Source: Sphingomonas alba (GTDB lineage: Bacteria; Pseudomonadota; Alphaproteobacteria; Sphingomonadales; Sphingomonadaceae). Taken from it: a stretch of DNA of 64,000 nucleotides. The translations under genes were made by a program, and so were the position numbers. The stretch lies in NCBI RefSeq assembly GCF_023516555.1, contig NZ_JAMGBD010000002.1:588981-652980 (forward strand). Direction: 5' to 3'. The notes below the pieces were generated by a model. The model worked only from the letters and a program-made list of their open reading frames with translations, made no database searches and was not told the origin of the DNA. This document shows, piece by piece, positions 25,670 to 33,123 of the stretch (position 1 is its first letter; each line of letters starts with the position of its first letter).

Positions 25670-27499
25670 TCACTGCGCTTGGCGCTTCGCCGCGATCCAG
25701 GCGTCGATCTTGCGTTCCAGGATCGCCATCGGCAGCGCGCCGGTCATCAGCACCTGGGCGTGGAAGTCGCGGATGTCGAACTTCGGGCCCAGCTCCTTCT
25801 GTGCCTTGGCGCGGAGGCGCTGGATGGTGAGCGCGCCGATCTTGTAGGCCAGGGCTTGCGACGGAATCGCGATGTAGCGCTCGACCTCGTTCTGGGCGTC
25901 CGTCTTGCCCATGCTGGAGTGGGCCAGCATGTAGGCGATCGACTGGTCGCGGGTCCAACCCTTGGAGTGGATGCCGGTGTCGACGACGAGGCGCATGGCG
26001 CGCAGCATCTCGTCATCGAGCGTTCCCATCCGCTGGTACGGATCCTTGTAGAAGCCCATGTCGTAACCGAGCGTTTCGGCATAGAGCGCCCAGCCTTCGA
26101 CGAAGGCCGTGTTGCCGCCAAAGCGCATGAAGGCGGGCAGCGCCGCATTTTCCTGCGCCAGGCTGATCTGGAAGTGGTGGCCCGGCTCGCCCTCGTGGAG
26201 GAACAGGGTCGTCATTCCCGGCGTGGTGCGCGACGGCAGGTCATAGGCGTTGAAGTAGAAGGTGCCGGGGCGCGAGCCGTCGGGCGTGCCCTGTTCATAG
26301 CTGCCACCGGCCTGGTACTTCTCGATCACCGGATCGTAGGGCCGGATTTCCAGCTTCGCCTTCGGGATAGTCGAGAAATATTCGGGAAGCTTGGCCGCGA
26401 CCTTCTTGCCGATGTCGTAATAGCCCTGGGTCAGTGCCTCGCGGGTCGGCTCCTTGAACTTGGGATCGGTGCGAAGGTACTCGAAGAACTCGGGCAGCGT
26501 TCCCTTGAAGCCGACTTCGGTCTTCACCTTCTCCATCTCGCCGGTGATGCGCGCGACTTCCTTGAGGCCGAGCGCATGGACCTCGGCGGCCGACAGCGGC
26601 AACGTCGTCGAATCGCGGACCATCTTGTCGTAGAGGACGGCGCCGCCCTTCATCGATGACAGGCCGACCTGGTCACGCGCGACCGGCAGATATTCGTTCT
26701 GCAGGAAATCGCGCAGTCGGGTCATCGCCGGATAGATATGGTCCGTGATCGCAGCGCGCGTCTGCGACGTCAGCCGCTCCTTGTCCGCAGCCGAAATCGA
26801 ATCGGGGAAGGCCTTGACGGGGCCGTAGAACTGCGATTGCTCGGGCTTCTGCTTCAGCTGCTCATTGAGCTGGTCGATGACGTTGCGGATCGTCAGCTTC
26901 GTGTCGACGACGCCGCTCTTCATGCCCTGGCGGAAGCGCTCGATCGAGCGGTCCAGCAGCAGCGCATAGTCGGCGTGGCGCTTGATGTTGTTCTCATAGT
27001 CGGCGACCGTCTTGAAGGGCGCGGCGCCCTTGCCGCTGGCGAAGGTCGGGTAGAAAGTGTGGAAACCCGAGAAGTGGTTGATCGGGCGGACCACGTTCGG
27101 GTCGAAATAGCGCGGCTCGAAGCCCTCCAGGCCCTGCTTCGTCGAATATTCGAACACGTCATAGGCGATCTGGTCGGTCGGGTTGAGCGCGGAGCGATTG
27201 ATCTTGTGGAGGTTGGCGAGGTCGGCCTCGGTCGCCGCCTTCTCCTTCGCGAAATATTCATCGGTAATATAGTCGCCGAGGCCCTGGTCCGCATAGCGCA
27301 GGTCGCCGCGGAAAATGCCGCTGATCGGGTTGCGCTTCAGGCTGTCTTCGTCGCTCTGCTTGAAGAGGTTGAACAGCTGGTCGTGCGCGCTCTGCTGGCT
27401 GGCGGTCATGGCCGGTGCGGCCTGCGCGGAAGCGGCGGACGGGATTGCGAACAAGGTCGTCGAAAGGAGTGCGGCGAAGATCGCCGTGCGCTTGGTCAT
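25670..27499 (-). CDS. DUF885-family secreted metallopeptidase-like protein
   Basis: 609 residues from the ATG at 27499, which begins a signal peptide (MTKRTAIFAALLSTTLFAIP). The HEGEPGHHFQ motif in the C-terminal half is the DUF885 signature, with HExxH-like zinc geometry. AFVEGWALYAE and PYQRMGTLDDEMLRAMRLVVD are also family hallmarks and supply a downstream Glu ligand. These proteins are thought to be metallopeptidases, but the substrate is unknown. It lies downstream of the rcnB-like gene, separated by a terminator-like hairpin. A short repeat shared with the helicase gene straddles its stop. Confidence 0.85.
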   Translation of the reverse strand: MTKRTAIFAALLSTTLFAIPSAASAQAAPAMTASQQSAHDQLFNLFKQSDEDSLKRNPISGIFRGDLRYADQGLGDYITDEYFAKEKAATEADLANLHKINRSALNPTDQIAYDVFEYSTKQGLEGFEPRYFDPNVVRPINHFSGFHTFYPTFASGKGAAPFKTVADYENNIKRHADYALLLDRSIERFRQGMKSGVVDTKLTIRNVIDQLNEQLKQKPEQSQFYGPVKAFPDSISAADKERLTSQTRAAITDHIYPAMTRLRDFLQNEYLPVARDQVGLSSMKGGAVLYDKMVRDSTTLPLSAAEVHALGLKEVARITGEMEKVKTEVGFKGTLPEFFEYLRTDPKFKEPTREALTQGYYDIGKKVAAKLPEYFSTIPKAKLEIRPYDPVIEKYQAGGSYEQGTPDGSRPGTFYFNAYDLPSRTTPGMTTLFLHEGEPGHHFQISLAQENAALPAFMRFGGNTAFVEGWALYAETLGYDMGFYKDPYQRMGTLDDEMLRAMRLVVDTGIHSKGWTRDQSIAYMLAHSSMGKTDAQNEVERYIAIPSQALAYKIGALTIQRLRAKAQKELGPKFDIRDFHAQVLMTGALPMAILERKIDAWIAAKRQAQ

Positions 27500-27551
27500 C
27501 ACGTTTAAGCCCCTCATGCTCTTAAGCTGTGTTAGCCCCATAAAACAGCTA

Positions 27552-27579
27552 GGGCGTCACCGCAAGCGCGGCAACGCCC
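27552..27579 (-). terminator. Rho-independent-like terminator of the rcnB-like gene
   Basis: The stem GGGCGT..CCGC / GCGG..ACGCCC with an AAGC loop is followed on the minus strand by TAGCTGTTTTATG. It begins 25 bp after the rcnB-like stop codon and sits upstream of the DUF885 start. Confidence 0.6.
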
Positions 27580-27603
27580 CTTCGACCAAAGGTCTCTAGC
27601 CGT

Positions 27604-28461
27604 CTACCAGAAGAAGTTGTGGATCACGTCCACGACCTGACCGGTGTAGATGTTCACCATCAGGGCATCGTCCCAGTAACGAACCCAGCGGTACGGGCCG
27701 TAGGCCGGCGGCAGTCGATACTGCCAGGGGTCGTTCAGCCAGAAGCTCTGGTCGTAATAGCTCGGGTACATGTACGAGCCGATCGACCACGGGCGATAGT
27801 TCCAGCCGAACGGATCGCTGTAAAAGCCGATCGAGAAGATCGACCGGTGATAGTTGCGATAGCTGTTCCAGTCGTAGCGGCGATCATGGCGCCAGTTGTT
27901 GGTCCAGCGCGTGTAATTGCCGTTGCGATAGTCCGTGCGGCGGCGATTCTGGAACGCCTGCTGCTCGGTGCGGCTCGGGCCGCGAGTGACATTGGTGTCG
28001 GGAACGGTCCGGACCCGCCGCTGGCGATCCTGCCAATTGGCCTGGTTGCTGCCCTGCCAGTTGTTCTGGCGGCCCTGCCAATTGGACTGGCTGCCATTGC
28101 TATTGCCCTGGCGGGCTTCACGAGTGCGCTCGTTGCGGCCGGACTGGACCTGGGTAGCCTGCACCTGCTGTTCGCGCTGGGCGCGGAAGCGCTCGCGCTG
28201 CTCGGCGAAGCCTGACTGACCCGACTGGCCGGACTGCGCCGCCTGGTTTACCTGGCCGCGCTCGACCCGCTCGGTGCGGACGCGCTGCTCGCCGCCATTG
28301 CTGGGCTGCTGGACTTCGCGGGTGCGCTGCGGACGGCTCTCCGACTGCTCGGACTGGTTGCTGTCGCGGTGATGACGGCCATTGCCATTATCGTCGCCAG
28401 GCTGGGCGAGAGCCGGCACGGCCGCCGATGCGAGAAGGAGAAAGAGAGGCAATTTACGCAT
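27604..28461 (-). CDS. RcnB-like periplasmic protein with Asn/Gln-rich linker
   Basis: 285 residues from the ATG at 28461, with a signal peptide (MRKLPLFLLLASAAVPALAQ). A long low-complexity region (about 22-165) is rich in Gln, Asn, Arg and Ser, with repeated NWQGR/NWQGS motifs. The C-terminus (about 235-285) has the RcnB domain form LPPAYGPYRWVRYWDDALMV...TGQVVDVIHNFFW. E. coli RcnB modulates nickel/cobalt efflux, but sphingomonad relatives are numerous and mostly uncharacterised, and no metal efflux gene is nearby. The aromatic-rich middle (about 190-235) may be surface exposed. Confidence 0.78.
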   Translation of the reverse strand: MRKLPLFLLLASAAVPALAQPGDDNGNGRHHRDSNQSEQSESRPQRTREVQQPSNGGEQRVRTERVERGQVNQAAQSGQSGQSGFAEQRERFRAQREQQVQATQVQSGRNERTREARQGNSNGSQSNWQGRQNNWQGSNQANWQDRQRRVRTVPDTNVTRGPSRTEQQAFQNRRRTDYRNGNYTRWTNNWRHDRRYDWNSYRNYHRSIFSIGFYSDPFGWNYRPWSIGSYMYPSYYDQSFWLNDPWQYRLPPAYGPYRWVRYWDDALMVNIYTGQVVDVIHNFFW

Positions 28462-28488
28462 GGGGGGTAACTCCAAAAACACACCCTG

Positions 28489-29022
28489 TTACTGCGTCGC
28501 TTTCTGTTCCTCCGGCGATGAGCCGTTGCTGAACCGTGACGATATCGGCGGTTCAGCATTCGGCGGGCCGCTTGCCGCCATCGCCGCGGCGGCGCGATCG
28601 ATGGCACGGCGGATGCGCGGCTGAGCGCCGCAGCGGCAGATGTTGGGAAGCGCCGCGATCTCGGCCTCGGTCGGACGCGGGCTGGCTTTGAGGAGCGCCG
28701 CGATGGCGAGGATCATGCCCGGGTCGCAATAGCCGCACTGGCTGACCTGCTCGGCGGCCCAGGCCTGTTGCACGGGGTGGGCGCGCTCGCTCGACAGGCC
28801 TTCGATGGTGACAACGTCCGCGCCTTCCAGCTGGCCGATGGTCAGCGAGCAACTGAGCACCGCGCGCTCGTCGACGATGACGGTGCAGGCCCCGCAGCCG
28901 CGGCTGTCGCAGCCATATTTGGCGCCGGTGAGGTTGGCGGCATCGCGCAGCGCCCACAGGAGGGGCGTTCCGGGATCGAGATGGAAGCGGACCGCTTCGC
29001 CATTCACCGTCATGCTGGTCAT
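28489..29022 (-). CDS. Orphan 2Fe-2S subunit of xanthine-oxidase-type dehydrogenase
   Basis: 177 residues from the ATG at 29022. The N-terminal plant-type cluster uses Cys38, 43, 46 and 58 (GCDSRGCGACTV...SC). The C-terminal helical cluster domain uses Cys96, 99, 129 and 131 (QCGYCDPGMI and CRCG). This is the small subunit of the IorA/CoxS type, closest in form to isoquinoline 1-oxidoreductase alpha. The large molybdopterin subunit, normally adjacent, is not here: downstream is the rcnB-like gene and upstream a divergent hydrolase. A serine/proline-rich tail of about 30 residues follows the second cluster. Confidence 0.85.
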   Translation of the reverse strand: MTSMTVNGEAVRFHLDPGTPLLWALRDAANLTGAKYGCDSRGCGACTVIVDERAVLSCSLTIGQLEGADVVTIEGLSSERAHPVQQAWAAEQVSQCGYCDPGMILAIAALLKASPRPTEAEIAALPNICRCGAQPRIRRAIDRAAAAMAASGPPNAEPPISSRFSNGSSPEEQKATQ

Positions 29023-29086
29023 TGCTGGCAAGGCTAGTCGCGGCGCCCGCCCTTGCAAAGCCTCTGCCGCTCGGCATCATGAGGGG

Positions 29087-29869
29087 ATGGCGGCGATTGC
29101 GACAAGCAGCGGACGGATCGGCTTTGTGGAAACGGGCGGCAGCGATGCCGTGCCGATCGTCTTCCTGCATGGCGTGGGGTCGGACAAAAGCGTCTGGCGG
29201 CCGCAGCTCGAACATTTCGGGCAATCGCGGCGGGCGATCGCCTTCGATTATCCGGGCTATGGGGAAAGCGGGTTGCTCGACGGCGCGAGCCGCGACGACT
29301 TCGCGGCGGCGATCTTGGCGGCGATGGATGCTCTGGGTGTCGAGCGAGCGCATGTGTGCGGCCTGTCGCTCGGCGGGGTCGTTGCCATTGCCATGCACGC
29401 GCGTGCGCCCGGGCGCTGCGCTTCGCTGATCCTCGCGGACACGTTCGCCATGCATCCCGACGGCCAGGGGATTTTCGAACGGTCGACCGAGGCGAGCCGG
29501 ACGATCGGCATGCGGGCGCTGGCGGAGGGACGGATCGACGTGCTGCTTGGCAGCGAGGCGACGCCGGAGCTTCGCGCCGAATGCGTGGAGGCGATGGCTG
29601 CGATCGACCCTGCCGCCTATCGCATGGGCGCGGAAGCCGTATGGCTGGCCGACCAGGTCGAACGGGCGCGAGCGATCGGCGTCCCGACGCTTGTCCTCTG
29701 CGGGTCGGAGGACCGGATCACCCCGCCGGCGCTGTCGGAGGAGCTTGTGGGGCTGATTCCCGGCGCCAGCTTGGAACCGATCGAGCGTGCTGGCCATCTT
29801 GCCAATGCCGAACAGCCGGCCGCGTTCAATGCCGCCGTCGATAAATTCCTCTCGGCGGCGGAGCAATAA
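29087..29869 (+). CDS. Alpha/beta-fold hydrolase
   Basis: 260 residues from the ATG at 29087. Oxyanion-region FLHGVGSDKSVW, nucleophile elbow CGLSLGG with Ser94, acid in LVLCGSEDRITPP, and His in ERAGHLANAEQP form a complete triad. The general form is like 3-oxoadipate enol-lactonase (PcaD) and related esterases, but no aromatic-ring pathway genes lie around it. No signal peptide, so it is cytoplasmic. The codons before the ATG overlap the divergent 2Fe-2S gene and are not used. Confidence 0.8.
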   Translation: MAAIATSSGRIGFVETGGSDAVPIVFLHGVGSDKSVWRPQLEHFGQSRRAIAFDYPGYGESGLLDGASRDDFAAAILAAMDALGVERAHVCGLSLGGVVAIAMHARAPGRCASLILADTFAMHPDGQGIFERSTEASRTIGMRALAEGRIDVLLGSEATPELRAECVEAMAAIDPAAYRMGAEAVWLADQVERARAIGVPTLVLCGSEDRITPPALSEELVGLIPGASLEPIERAGHLANAEQPAAFNAAVDKFLSAAEQ

Positions 29870-29941
29870 ATCACACAGTAAACAGCGCCTTAACCATGGA
29901 CCTGAACCGTATCTTTGCCTTGCTTTGCGAAAAGCAGGGCC

Positions 29942-30820
29942 ATGTCCAGGATCGCTCTCGCTTCCGCCGCTGCTCTTGCGCTGTCCGCCGCGCCGGCCGC
30001 CGCGCAGACCGTCCAAAGCTATACGTCCAGCAAGACCTACGCGATCCTCGGCGGAGAGAGCCGGCTCGCCCAGCTCCTGGCACAACAATCGGGCCAGCCG
30101 CCCCTCGCTCAGCCTGCTGTCGCTCCAGCGAGCTATGGCGCGCCGATGGTGCAGGCGGTGATGCCGACGTACCGGCCGGCGATTTCGATGACGGCACCGG
30201 ATGTGTTCAATTCGGTCGCCTTGCCGATCGGCCACACGACGCTCGACCGCCGCTGGAAGAAGGTCGAGAACGGCCCGGTCGGGGCGGCGTCAGGCGCTTA
30301 TGCGGCCGGCCTCAACGGACGCGGGGCGATGGAGAAGCTGGTCGCCGTCAATCACTACGTGAATTCGCGAGTTCGCTTCGTCGACGACATCAAGCAATAT
30401 GGCGTTGCCGATTTGTGGACCTCCGCCGCCCAGACGCTGAGCCGCGGCCGCGGCGATTGCGAAGATTATGCGATCGCCAAGATGCAGCTGCTGCGCCGCG
30501 CCGGATTCGCCGAGAGGGACCTGTACCTGGTCATCCTGCGCGATGCCCTGCGCCGTGCCGATCATGCGGTGCTGGTCGCCCGCGCCGACAACCGGCTGCT
30601 GGTGCTGGACAATGGCACCGACCGCTTGATCGACAGTTTCGAGATGGTGGATTACCACCCGATCGTGACCTTCTCGGGCAACCACGTCTGGACCCACGGC
30701 TATCGCCGCGAGCTGCCGCCGATCACCTATGCGTCGAATGACAAGGTTGCGACCCCGCCGGTAACGATTGCCGCCGCTGCCGGCGTCGTTGCAGTGACGC
30801 CGGGCGCCGCCGCCAATTAA
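29942..30820 (+). CDS. lapG: LapG-like periplasmic cysteine protease (bacterial transglutaminase-like)
   Basis: 292 residues from the ATG at 29942 with a signal peptide (MSRIALASAAALALSAAPAA). The BTLCP catalytic triad is complete: Cys173 in RGDCEDYAIAK, His208 in RRADHAVLVA and Asp223 in LLVLDNGTD. In Pseudomonas, LapG cuts the giant adhesin LapA after an AA pair near its N-terminus and releases it, under control of the c-di-GMP receptor LapD. Here the gene converges with the HlyD gene of an adhesin-secretion operon (4-bp overlap), so the adhesin is the obvious substrate. No LapD is visible in the window. Confidence 0.85.
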   Translation: MSRIALASAAALALSAAPAAAQTVQSYTSSKTYAILGGESRLAQLLAQQSGQPPLAQPAVAPASYGAPMVQAVMPTYRPAISMTAPDVFNSVALPIGHTTLDRRWKKVENGPVGAASGAYAAGLNGRGAMEKLVAVNHYVNSRVRFVDDIKQYGVADLWTSAAQTLSRGRGDCEDYAIAKMQLLRRAGFAERDLYLVILRDALRRADHAVLVARADNRLLVLDNGTDRLIDSFEMVDYHPIVTFSGNHVWTHGYRRELPPITYASNDKVATPPVTIAAAAGVVAVTPGAAAN

Positions 30821-32076
30821 CGCTCGCGCAGCGCTTCGCTGCGAGCCTTCAGAACCGGCTTCAGCAAAAAGCGCATGACGCTCTTGTGGCCCGTGATGAT
30901 CTGCGTGTCGGTGATCATGCCCGGCGTGATCGGCAGACGATGGGCTCCGGATTCCAAGTAGCTCTTCTGAGTTTCCACGATCACGGTGAAATAGGGCTGC
31001 TTCTCGTTTTCGTCATAGATCGAGTCCGCCGACACCTGGACGACCTTGCCCTCAAGCCCGCCATAGGTTGAAAAGTCGTATGCGGTGACTTTCACCAAAG
31101 CCTTGTCGCCGACCTTGATGAAGGCGATGTCGCTTGGCTTCACACGCGTTTCGACGAGCAGCTTCTCGCCCATCGGCACGACTTCCATGACCTTCTCGCC
31201 CGCGGCGACGAAACCGCCAATCGTCGTCACCTTGACGTCATTGACGACGCCGTCGACCGGAGATCGTAGTTCGCGGCGGCCGAGCGGTCCCTTGCCGCCC
31301 AGCGATTGCTCGTTGACCGCGATCTTCTGCTCGACCTGGCTGCGCTCATTCAGCGCGTCCTGGCGGAAGGTGAAATTGGCCTCGTTCGCCTGGTTGCGCG
31401 CCTCGCTGATGGCGGCGGCGGCCCGGCCGGCCTGCTCGCGGGCGCCGGCGATGCGGCCCTGCAAATCGACCACCTCGCGGCGGGCATCGAGGAGCTCGGT
31501 CTGTGGAACGATGTTTTTCGCGGCCAGCGGCTCAAGCATCGACACGCGCTGCCGGGCGAGCTCAAGGCTGTTGCTCAGGCTGCTGACGCTGGCATTGGCT
31601 TCGGCCATCTCGCGACGGCGCTGTTCGGCGGTGGCGTTGAGCGCGGCGACGCGGCTCGAAAGCGCTTCACGGCGGACCTGCGTCAGGGTTGCTTCGTCGC
31701 TGTCGAGGTTACCGGCCGAGGAGCCGAGGCCTTCCGAAGCAAGGCGGGCCGAACGCGCTTCCAGCGCCTGCGTCTCTGCCTGCAATTGGCGGCTCTCCGG
31801 ATTGTCGAGGCGGGCCAGCAGCTGGCCGCGCTTCACCTGTTGCCCGGACCGGACCAGCAATTCGGAGATGGTCGACGCTTCGGTCGCCTGGATGAGCTGC
31901 ACCTTGCTCGAGGGAATGACCTTCCCCTGCCCGCGCGTCACTTCGTCGACATCGGCCAGCGCTGCCCAGAGGATGAACAGGAAGAAGCCGATCGTCGTGA
32001 TGACGATGACACGCTGCGAGCCGGTCAGCGGCTGACGATGCTTGGGGATCGTCGGGAGGAAGGAAAGAGACGCCAT
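30817..32076 (-). CDS. Type I secretion membrane-fusion protein (HlyD/LapC family)
   Basis: 419 residues. One transmembrane segment (about 22-42) is followed by a periplasmic part with a lipoyl half, a long coiled coil (about 95-260, rich in Glu, Arg and Ala), the second lipoyl half (RRELRSPVDGVVNDVKVTTIGGFV) and a beta-barrel (VVPMGEKLLVETRV). The terminus TPGMITDTQIITGHKSVMRFLLKPV is typical of the HlyD type I family. It bridges the ABC transporter and the TolC-like channel encoded upstream in the same operon, for export of the giant adhesin. Confidence 0.9.
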   Translation of the reverse strand: MASLSFLPTIPKHRQPLTGSQRVIVITTIGFFLFILWAALADVDEVTRGQGKVIPSSKVQLIQATEASTISELLVRSGQQVKRGQLLARLDNPESRQLQAETQALEARSARLASEGLGSSAGNLDSDEATLTQVRREALSSRVAALNATAEQRRREMAEANASVSSLSNSLELARQRVSMLEPLAAKNIVPQTELLDARREVVDLQGRIAGAREQAGRAAAAISEARNQANEANFTFRQDALNERSQVEQKIAVNEQSLGGKGPLGRRELRSPVDGVVNDVKVTTIGGFVAAGEKVMEVVPMGEKLLVETRVKPSDIAFIKVGDKALVKVTAYDFSTYGGLEGKVVQVSADSIYDENEKQPYFTVIVETQKSYLESGAHRLPITPGMITDTQIITGHKSVMRFLLKPVLKARSEALRER

Positions 32077-32097
32077 ATACCAGTGACTTCTACTAGA

Positions 32098-33123
32098 TCA
32101 GCGTGAGGCAATCACGCGGGTTTCGGCGGCTGCGTCATTTTGGGTCGCCTGAGCCGGCATCGGCGTGCCCTGGCTCGCCGCAATGCGCTGCGTCGCGGAG
32201 CCCGTCTCGTTTGGCATCGGGATGGTCAGCGTCCAGCCCTTCGTCGTGTCCAGCAGGCCGCCGACATCGTTGGGCGCGCGGTGCAGGACCGTGCCATCGG
32301 TAATCGGACCCTGAACGATCGGCTGGCCGTCGCCGGTCGTCAGCTTCGCCAGCACAACCGGCGGGCGCATCGAGACAGGATCGCGCGGCTCACCGATATA
32401 ATGGCCGGTGAAGGCGGCCGGCTGCCCCCAGGCGCCCGGCCAACGATAGAAGATATGCGCGCCAAGCTGCGTAATCTTGGTCAGCATCGGCGCCCAGTAC
32501 GGAGCGACATAATCGGCGTGATAGTGGGTCGCGTTGCCGACGGAGCGCTCGACATAGCCCGCCAGTGCCGCGCGAGCGATCTGCTCGGCCTGCTTCCAGG
32601 CCGCAGCCTCGGGCTTGCGGAAGAGCGAGCCGTCGCAAACGAAGGTGAACTGGCAGACCGGCGTAGAACTATGCTGGTAGACGACGCCGCAGACGGACTT
32701 CGGGAAGGCCGGGTGCCTCATGCGGTTGAGCACGACCTGCGCAACTGCGCGACGGCCTTCGATCGGTTCGAAGCCCGCTTCGTAATAGACCGCCTGGGTC
32801 AGGCAGAGGACGGCGCGGCGCTGGTCGAGCGTCTCGCCAGCGGGCAAAACGAAGGCGCGCGCGGCGAGGACAGGTGCATCGCTGAACGGCAAAGCTGCGT
32901 TGATGACCTTGGCCTGCTCGCCGACAGCTTCGACCTTGTTGGCCTCATCGCCGGTCGTCGCCTGGATCAGCGCCGCTGCCTTGCCGGCAGAAATCGGGCG
33001 GCTGTCGGACGCGACCGCCGGTTCCGATAGCGAACTCATGGTGAGCGCCGCCGTACCCAGGAAGGCGAGCCCAGCGCCTGACAGCAGCATCCCCTTTGTG
33101 CGGGGGATATGAAGGACGGTCAT
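32098..33123 (-). CDS. SleB/CwlJ-type cell wall hydrolase in the T1SS operon
   Basis: 341 residues with an N-terminal membrane segment (about 12-32). The SleB/hydrolase_2 domain spans about 105-230: LCLTQAVYYEAGFEPIEGRRAVAQVVLNR carries the catalytic Glu, then FPKSVCGVVYQ, CQFTFVCDG and THYHADYVAPYW. The family cleaves the glycan chain of peptidoglycan. The start overlaps the ABC transporter stop by 4 bp (ATGA), so translation is coupled to the secretion genes. Opening the wall for the channel or the huge substrate is inferred from context only. Confidence 0.83.
   Translation of the reverse strand: MTVLHIPRTKGMLLSGAGLAFLGTAALTMSSLSEPAVASDSRPISAGKAAALIQATTGDEANKVEAVGEQAKVINAALPFSDAPVLAARAFVLPAGETLDQRRAVLCLTQAVYYEAGFEPIEGRRAVAQVVLNRMRHPAFPKSVCGVVYQHSSTPVCQFTFVCDGSLFRKPEAAAWKQAEQIARAALAGYVERSVGNATHYHADYVAPYWAPMLTKITQLGAHIFYRWPGAWGQPAAFTGHYIGEPRDPVSMRPPVVLAKLTTGDGQPIVQGPITDGTVLHRAPNDVGGLLDTTKGWTLTIPMPNETGSATQRIAASQGTPMPAQATQNDAAAETRVIASR

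Noticed and set aside
28553..30235. A 560-codon minus-strand frame crossing the alpha/beta hydrolase and the 2Fe-2S gene
   Set aside because: It is out of frame with the 2Fe-2S subunit, antisense to the hydrolase, and has no recognisable domain.
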